Shown: one piece after another, positions 52,741 to 60,000 of the stretch
Layout of the letters: each line of letters begins with the position of its first letter
Numbering within the stretch: position 1 is the first letter of the stretch
NCBI GenBank assembly: GCA_950295325.1
Contig: OX485807.1
Coordinates: 27,873,666 to 27,933,665, forward strand
DNA length: 60,000 nt
From: Polytrichum commune
Lineage: Eukaryota > Streptophyta > Polytrichopsida > Polytrichales > Polytrichaceae
Direction: 5' to 3'
Notes under the pieces: generated by a model
Told to the model about the DNA's origin: nothing
Database searches by the model: none
Seen by the model: the letters and a program-made list of their open reading frames with translations, nothing else
Translations under genes and position numbers: made by a program

Positions 52741-55236
52741 ACCCTCCAAAACTCACTTCACTTCGTTGAAGCTAAAACTAGCTGCATGAATGAACGTGTC
52801 TGATTCTGAGTCCAAACCACAGACTACTGTAAACAAATAGTACAAATGCTTACAGTTGGCCCATTGACCCCTTTTTCCAATTGCTTTAGTCGCTATGTCC
52901 TTGAAGTTAGGACAAGTGCATGCTGGCAGCTGCGAAATCGTCAAGTAGTATTGCTGAACCTTTGGGGGCGTGCCGGAATCCAAGGAGACGATGCATCCTA
53001 AGGCAGGGGCTGGAAGCATGCACATTTTGTGCACTTTGGCTTTCAGTGATAGGGCTGAGGCACAATTATTGGCGTGTTTTGTTGACGGGGCCTTCTTGTT
53101 GCGCCTAATCAACTTCCCTGAACGCCGGGTGGGAAACTCATCCGGATATGCAGGAGTCGTGTAGCTTGCTAAGTCCAATGGTAACGGGTGGTCCTGAAAA
53201 ATTCTAGAAGGTGTCATCTCCTTCCGCTGGGGCAGTCTAAATCCTGCGTTTTCTAAAGAGAGGATCTCTTTGCAGGTTAAGTTGGTCCCCAACTTAACCG
53301 GCCATACCTCCGGAACGTTCGGGACTGAGACCACCCACCTCCTTTTTGTACCCTTAACGCATCTCTCAATGTCGTCATTGCAGAAAAAGAAGTCTTGAGG
53401 GTCCAATCTCTTCTTCCGATAGTTATCCATGAGGCCTGAGTAGGTAGGTGCAGCGGTGCTCTTCCCGTCTTGTACAATCCGAGCGACGCACTTCTTCTTG
53501 GTAATTGCTTGTAGAGCAAAGCAAGCCTTCGCAGATGTCTTAGGCAGCCGTGCGATGTGCCACTGGGCAGGGTTGCATAATGTCTCCTCAATCGCGGTGA
53601 CGTGGTGCCGATCCACCCGCTGCGGAGCGTCGTGTGTTGGAAATTGCGGTTGGTCTTCATCTGCAGTTTTGGGAGAATTTGGAGTTGTCACAGGAGGTGG
53701 AGAATCGTTCAGTCGGGCAGATCTGGTTTGGACGCGTGGTCGGGATATACTGATCTTGTCTGGCCTGTGAGATTCACGTTCGTCACCGAAAGCAGTATCC
53801 GGTTTACGCTTCAGAGAAACAAATACCTCTTCCCCTTTGAGGTGGGGAGTCTTGGTGCACCACTCGTCACCGCCAGGCATCTTCAAGATGGCCTCATGCA
53901 GCGGTTTCGAGATTCCTGTTTTTACGGCAGACCTCTGAGCATGCCTCAGCTTCAATTCCTCCTTCGACGGTCCAGTTCCAGGGTTCTCTCCCTTTAGGAA
54001 TTGGGAATATGCTGAGCACTGCATGAAAGCACGCACGAAGTCATCGATTGTTGCCACATAAAGGTCGCTGCCCCGATCGCCAGATTGTTGCTTCCACTTG
54101 TTGTGGATAGATTCAACAAGGTTACAGGATGGCATTTCCGCTAGTTCAGCTTCACTAAGATCATGCAATGCCCATCCAGTCCGAATTAGAATAATGGCGG
54201 AATCAATGTAGTTGAAGCATAAAGTGGGAACTATACAGGAAATATAGAGGGAAGCATAGACTTACCAACTCCATAAATCCACCCCATTGGCGGTAACGGA
54301 AATGCCAGAAGGCCAGCTAGAGCTCCAGTCGAGGTAGACCTTGTTCAGTTGCTACCCCGGATGACATCCACCATGCCCGAATTGCCAAATACTTTGTCTC
54401 GGCCTCCGCCATCGATTTTGCATTCTTGTATTGCTGGCATAGTATTCGATGCTGATGTTGCAGGTCTTGACGGATATCGGCCTTGGTATGTTTCTCCAAG
54501 GACTGCGTCCAATGGAAAAGACAAATCCTCTCTCTATCCACCATCTTCTCAGACACATCTCCACTTCTGTATATGATTCGAACAACATTCCATTTGGCTT
54601 GGGCACTATCGGCCATGAAACCTTTAAAATTGACTTTGTCCACTCCATGTTGAGCCATGAGAGCGTTCAGGTTCTTCCATACGACTAACTGGGCTGCAAC
54701 ATCTTCAGACTGCATGTCGCATACTGCGATGGTCATGACACGGCAATATGTGGAATCGTACACATGGCAAGCCATTGTTGTCCACGACCTGACACGTTTG
54801 ACATGGTCAAACATTATCCAGGAGTTCTCCAAGTCACCACCGGGTTACATTCGTTTGACAAGGTCGACTCCGCTGCCCGGTCCAACTTCAGACATCTTGA
54901 AGACAAAGACCTTGTCCATGTCCGCTCCTTGCCCTGGAAACCTATTCTGTTGCACGAACCTCCAATTGCTAGCACCGCGTAACTTGGTAATACTGTCCAT
55001 GACTCCAAAGCGACGCATAGTCCTGAACGTGGTGACTGCGTTACGAATGTTGGGCGAGGTGAGGTGCTTACACCGATCGAAAATAACTTGCAGCTCGTCC
55101 AGCTCCAAGATCTTTTGTGGGTCACCTTCTTTAGCAAGGAGGAGTGGGCCCAGTACTTCCTTTGCAGTTTCAAGCACAATAGCAGAGCAAGTGGCTAATG
55201 GAGTGCGTTCGACTTGATCCCCAATCAAGGTGTTTG
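52708..55236 (-). pseudogene. MULE-C transposase, N-terminally cut by a CACTA insertion
   Basis: On the minus strand the frame enters at NTLIGDQVERTPLAT (55236), so the N-terminal third, including most of the zinc region, is beyond the CACTA element. It contains MSEVGPGSGVDLVKRM, YDSTY, GFMADSAQAKWN and CLFHW; an intron with donor GAGTTG|GTAAGT (exon end 54266); LAEMPSCNLVESIHNKW; and the SWIM finger LPACTCPNF ... WANCKHLYY. Stops: TAA 54845-54847 (Gln in MULE-A and B), TAG 54317-54319 (Trp in MULE-A and B), and TGA 52753-52755, which removes only the last ~14 residues. Closest in sequence to MULE-B. Confidence 0.85.
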
Positions 55237-55243
55237 CACTACT

Positions 55244-55610
55244 ACAAAACACGTCTTTTATTCCAACACCCACTTCACTACATGTCTTTTACTACTATGA
55301 AGAGTGATTGGGGGAATGCACGAAATTCAATGTTGTTCATTCAATGTCCGAATTTACTTTGAGGAGTCATGGTAGTGAAGTAGGACAACAATTTAGTTGA
55401 GAACGCACGTGTGAACGTGTTTGGGAACACCCAATGGAACGTGCATTACTGTGGGTAGTGAAGTGGTCGATTTGGAAAGATTTTCAGGTCAGATTGTCAT
55501 GTGTTTCAAGGGTTTAGACTGAGTACTCACCAAAAAGGGGCCTCTCGTTTTACAATTCATAATGGAATGTACACATTTATATACAGTGAGGCATTTCTAC
55601 ACAACTAACA
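55244..55610. other. CACTA subterminal region
   Basis: Contains repeated GTAGTGAAG / CTTCACTAC motifs in both orientations (55280, 55375 and 55455), usual for transposase-binding subterminal repeats. No gene. Confidence 0.5.
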
Positions 55611-55619
55611 TAACCTAAT

Positions 55620-58600
55620 TTAATCTATTTGAACATTTCCATCTTCTTCAATTCCAAAGTCATCCTCATCTTCAAAAGGAGATGCGTGCTCAATTGCGTT
55701 CAAAGCTACGACCACTTCGTTGCTGCTTAAAACCACAACCTCATCCAATATTGGGTCAGTTGGTGTTGCATCATTCTCTAAAGATGCGGGCACCAAACCA
55801 CAATGCTCTTCAACGTTGCCTAGAGATAGGCAACCTATGTCCGGCATATAGTCTTTGTTGGAAACAACTCTTGCTCCCCTTGGCTCTTTCCGTAGAACCA
55901 CCTTCCACCCATGATTGTTCAAATCATCTGCAAAGAAAACTTGTTCAACATGGAGTGGAAATGCGAAAGATTCGGCAAATAATGGTACCAACCTATCAAA
56001 ATTCACTAGGCTAAATCCATACTCATCTCGCTTCATGGTGGCATTGTGCCCAACCATATTTGCCATCACCCAATTACAATACAACACAACCAATTCATAT
56101 CGACCATAGTCTACGGCCAATATTTCCTCCACCCATCCCACATACTCCAAGTTCGCCGCCTTCATGTTCTTGGCACGTGCACTTGATCGACAATTCTGTG
56201 AGAAGGTGGCGGCCACGCCAGAGTCGCATGTTGTCAATGTCCCCTCTGCACTTCGCACACGGATATGGTTTCCAAAAGCATATATGGAGCGGTAAGATGT
56301 TGCTTGGCTAGAGGGTGGAAGAGACAAGACCAATACATCTTCATCAATCTCCTCTCCCGCCGCTTTGGCACGTGAAACCTCTAACTTGAACCAATTGTGA
56401 AAGGGCTCATCTTGGAGATTTTCGGGATAGACAATCCTGCCATTTCGTTTCTTCCTTCGATATTCCTCACGATCCAATTTATGCTGTGTCATGCTTGCGG
56501 TGTGGCGCCTGCAGAAAAATACAATATTGTGCTGTCTTTCAAATTCCACTCATATTTTGTTAATATTACTTTACATAGTAACGTAGATATCACTATGTCA
56601 AGTAATAAATATATGTCATTTCCATATTTATTCACTCTTGACAGTCACAGACGCTTACTACGTATAGTTATTGCCTAGTAAGACTAGTGAAATTATAATG
56701 TGCATGCCATTAACATATCATTGTGCCTGGAATATAATGTCACGGCCAGGAACATAAGTCATAAAGTAATTTACTCTCTCCACGACTCCAAGGGGACCAC
56801 ATTATTCACCACAAACTCATGGATCTACTCGCGTATCTTGGGGGTTAGTATCCTTGGTCGCCCAACACCTTCCAATATTTCATCGTTCATTGTAGGATCC
56901 TCTTTGTCGTCCCATACCCTGCGACTTGTAATGGAATATGACGTCATGTACTCCGTGCAAAAGCCAAGCGCCTCATCTATGGCATATCCTTCGGCCATAC
57001 TAGCTTCGGGCTTATTGCGATTTCGAACATAGCCCTTCAATGTCTTCAAATACCTCTCCATAGGATACATCCAACGGACATATATAGGCCCACAAATATC
57101 TAATTCCTCAATCAAGTGCACCACAAGGTGCGTCATGACATCAAAAAATGCCGGTGGAAACTCTTTTTCAAGCATGCACAAGGTGATGGCCGTATCCTCT
57201 CTCAAGGAACTCATTTCCAACGGATTGATGGTTTTAGCGCATATCCGTTTGAATATGCGGCTTAATTTTATTATGCATATACGCACCTCTTTTGTCATGA
57301 TTGTGTGTGCACAAAGGGGCAAAATTTGTTGCATAAGGACATGGTAATCGTGGGATTTCAATCCTTTCAATGTCCCATCCACGTTAACTCTTTTCCGCAA
57401 TTGGCCCATGTAGTGGGTTGGAGTTTTCAATTGCCGCACAACATCCACAAATACCTCCTTCTCGTTCTTTGTGAGCACATATGGGGCTTGTGGCAAAGTG
57501 AGGCTTCCTGGTTTTCTCCCCGGTATAGGCCACAAATGCGGCCGTATGTTGGCTTCTTGTAAATCCATGCGAACCTTGAGTGTATCCTTCTCCCCAAATA
57601 TGGTTTTCATAAGACTTTCTGTGATATTCTTCTCGCAGTGCATTACATCCAACGTATTGCGTATAAGAAGGCCCTGTTGGTGTACACAAAATTTGGTTAA
57701 GTACAATGTCTGTCAAATGCCATATATTAAACTGTTGCAAAGTGTTGAAACAATGGTTGTCCGATATGACTATACCATTACTTCTATAAGTATTGGAGTA
57801 TTAGGGAAAATGCATTTATAAGTGAACACTTACTTTCTCCAGTCATTATGCGTTACGTCACACAGTAAAGTGTGTTTACTTCTAATAAGCATGCATTACT
57901 TCACAAAATAAAATAATTGTCGCTAGTGTGTACCTGCCAATATAGTAATGCAAAGAATGCAAGACCTAAGTTGCTGCATATATTAAACTGTTGCAAGACC
58001 TAAGTTACTCCCATATATTAAACTGTTGCAAAGTGTTGAAACAATGGTTGTCCGATATGACTATACCATTACTTTTATAAGTATTAGAGTATTAGGAAAA
58101 ATGCATTTATAAGTGAACACTTACTTTCTCTAGTCATTATGCATTACCTCACACAGTAAAATGTGTTTACGTTTAATAGACATTCATTACTTCACAAAGT
58201 ATTACAATAGTCGCTAGTGTGTACCTTCCAATATGGTAATGCAAAGAGTGCATTCTTTCTCTTCACTCCATGCTCGTGGATTGGATCCAATTTGTCTCCT
58301 TCTTTGTTTTTAGTCGAGCTTGCCAACCAGTCTTCTCTTTGTTTTGCAAACCGCAATTGATCATGTGCAAACATTACCCGCGGGGGACCTCGGTGGTCCT
58401 CTTCTCCATCAAAGCTATTTTTTAGGCGTCTATACGGATGGTGCATTGCCAAGTAACGACGATGACCGAGGTAAACGTTCTTCCTCAACGACTTGGACCT
58501 CCTCGTTGACACATGTGGCCCACATGGGGGACAACCCCTATACCCCTTCGTTACTTGTCCGGCAAGCAACCCATACGCCGGAAAGTCATGTATGCTCCAC

Positions 58601-59850
58601 ATAAGAATTGCACGAAGGTTGAAATTTGGGTTTGTGGAATAAATACTCCCCTCACTTGAACTCGCCTTCTCCAAAACGGATCCATCTATTGCCATCACGC
58701 CTTTCCACAACCTTTGAAGCTCCTCTATAAGCGGTGCTAAATACACATGGATATTCTCCTCTTTCACACTTTCTTTTCCGGGAATGATTAGGGTTAACAT
58801 CACAAAAAACCGTTTCGTAACTAGCCATGGTGGTAAATTGTAGTTTAACAAAATCACTGGCCATGTTGAATGACTTAAAGACTGGTTGGAAAATGGATTG
58901 ACACCATCCAAGGCTAGTGCCAAACGTAGGTTTCTTGGCTCCTTCGCAAAGTCCGGCCACCTTGCGTCCACGTGTTTCCATGCCTTTGAATCCACTACCG
59001 ATCTCACTTTGTTGTCATTGCTTTTTCCCTCTACATGCCATGTCATAAGCTCTGCCAACCATTTGCAACGGTACATTCGGAGCAACCGAGGTATAAGAGG
59101 AAAATGTCGCAACACTTTCACTGGAATGCGGTCACTACCGGGAATATACCGCGATTCTTTGCACTGAGGACACTCTTTCGCGTCCTTCAGTTCATTCCTG
59201 AACAAGCAATGCCCATTCTTGCACGCATGAATAGTGTTGTAGCTTAAACCCAACTTCCTCACTAATTTCTTGGCCTCGTAATGTGAAGGAGGGCAAGTGT
59301 TCTCTTTGGGGAGTAGATCATGTTTAAGCAACTTTAACAACTCGTCCACACATGCGTTTGGAACTCCAAAAATGTTGCATACATTGAGGAGCATTAGGAT
59401 TGCTTGCAAGCGGTTGGTGGGGCTATCCTTGAAGAGCGGAGTTCTCGCTTCTTTCAATAAATCCTCCATACTTGAGTCATTTTCTTCATTGCTCTCTTCA
59501 AGTAAAGGTACTTCCATGTTGGCCATCCCGTCCTCGTCTTCTTGTGAACCTTCGTCTTCTTCCTCCATACCCTCATTGTGTGATGTGGTGTTTGCGCGTG
59601 CGGGCAATCCATCATACCTCTTGAAACACTCGTTCACCATCCGAACTACTTCCACTCCCTCCCTGCTATCTGCCACTGTTTCCGTATTTGATTCTAGTAA
59701 TATGTCTCCATCTACATCTTGTCCCGTATCATTGTTTGCCTCTACCGTCATGTACCTCCCTTCTTGTGTCGCATTCCATATGTCACGATTAGCAGTGTAG
59801 ATGTCGTTGTTGACCTCCTGTATGTGCATCAACAACAAGAAACAATACAT
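55620..59850 (-). pseudogene. TNP2-type CACTA transposase (Transposase_21, DUF4218, DUF4216)
   Basis: Exons: ~59850-58225, 57673-~56770 and ~56513-55620. Exon 1 carries the zinc-like ACKNGHCLFRNELKDAKECP and the Transposase_21 core (RLALALDGVNPFSNQSLSHS, then YGLLAGQVTKGYRGCPPCG). Exon 2 has GLLIRNTLDVMHCEKNI and the DUF4218 part (THLVVHLIEELDICGPIYVR, WMYPMERYLKTLKGYVRNR). Exon 3 has the DUF4216 part (RYELVVLYCNWVMAN, FADDLNNHGWKVVLRKEPRG) and an acidic tail. The donor AAG|GTACAC at 58225 and acceptor AACAG|GGCC at 57673 join in frame. A TAG at 56825-56827 (KIRE*IHEFVVNN) breaks exon 2, likely from TGG. A start further upstream is possible; the first exon begins near a splice acceptor. It supplies the transposase of its own CACTA family. 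Confidence 0.85.
57721..58250. repeat. Tandem duplication (291-bp spacing) within the TNP2 intron
   Basis: 57721-57958 and 58012-58249 are ~95% alike (CATATATTAAACTGTTGCAA ... GTAATGCAAAG). The copy includes the exon 1 donor region, so a decoy donor-like GTACCTGCCAATATAG is left at 57931. A third short piece (CATATATTAAACTGTTGCAA) sits at 57977. Confidence 0.85.
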
Positions 59851-60000
59851 TTACTCTTATTAATCCAATGTCTTAACATGTTGAATCTAGTGGGTTAAAT
59901 TTTTGGCACATGTTCTCTTCTAGTCCTTTCACCTGCATTAAGTTGATACTCACTACGACAAGTAATGCAAAAGACGACATCTTACTATCCAGCACAAGAA
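59851..60000. other. Upstream part of the CACTA element, to window edge
   Basis: AT-rich, no ORF. Likely intron or 5' region of the TNP2 gene. Confidence 0.4.

Larger units (their letters stand above)
55237..60000 (-). mobile_element. CACTA (En/Spm-like) element inserted in MULE-C, right end outside the window
   Basis: Begins with CACTACTACAAAACACGTCT at 55237, a typical CACTA terminus, exactly where the MULE-C frame breaks. The transposase gene on the minus strand reads toward this end. The element extends past 60000, so its other terminus and 3-bp target duplication cannot be checked. Confidence 0.85.

Noticed and set aside
9556-56827. Altered genetic code or reassigned stop codons
   Set aside because: All three stop codons are involved, each only once or twice per gene, and sister copies have ordinary sense codons at those places. 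Mutation is simpler.

Overview
This 60-kb window looks like transposon-rich nuclear DNA from a land plant, probably not a seed plant, although the lineage is an inference. The plant signals are a CACTA (En/Spm) transposase with DUF4216-type and TNP2-type parts, SWIM-finger Mutator-like (MULE) transposases, an EXORDIUM/PHI-1-like gene, CCCTAAA telomere-like repeats, a tRNA-derived SINE and AT-rich, GT-AG introns. I see no rRNA gene, CRISPR array or bacterial operon.

Layout. 0-2.8 kb: an unrecognised Gly/Glu-rich ORF and the terminal region of a CACTA element ending near 2774. 2.8-4.9 kb: a ~138-bp satellite whose monomers carry the dyad CCTCTCGG-AA-CCGAGAGG. 5.2-6.25 kb: a promoter/first-exon-like stretch. 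6.85-10.0 kb (minus): a two-exon gene with a DUF7869-like region. 10.1-11.1 kb and 15.9-16.4 kb: 95-bp and 135-bp tandem arrays that share only the palindrome TTACGGACGCGCGTCCGTAA, which is also scattered singly from 8 to 21 kb. 11.1-14.5 kb: AT-rich DNA with an interstitial telomeric tract. 14.5-22.2 kb: a multi-exon gene ('PM1') joining a ParB-like DGQH motif, a permuted beta-class DNA-methyltransferase-like fold, a coiled coil and, through phase-compatible splice sites, an FCP1/HAD-like phosphatase domain.

23.5-50.4 kb is a nested structure. MULE-A (23.49-25.97 and 48.21-49.25 kb) is split in mid-codon by a 22.2-kb element flanked by a perfect 10-bp direct repeat (CCGATACCGT) and by MULE-type terminal inverted repeats. 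This giant element carries its own decayed MULE transposase (MULE-B, minus strand), small TATA-preceded ORFs, a SINE, and a ~12-exon second ParB-like + methyltransferase-like gene ('PM2', 33.1-47.4 kb). Three introns of PM2 are filled with a satellite carrying the dyad GGTTTCGG-GA-CCGAAACC.

50.47-52.28 kb: remains of an EXORDIUM-like gene between two MULE ends. 52.28-55.24 kb: MULE-C (minus), cut by a CACTA element that starts at 55237 and runs past the right edge, with an almost complete TNP2-type transposase gene.

Most of these genes are damaged by isolated in-frame stop codons rather than frameshifts. Several stops can be shown against sister copies in the window to be C-to-T type changes (CAG/CAA or TGG to stop), as expected of methylated transposons.

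The most notable candidate system is the pair of eukaryotic ParB-like/methyltransferase-like fusion genes, one of them cargo of a giant Mutator-like element, together with several satellite families that each carry a short CGG-centred dyad.
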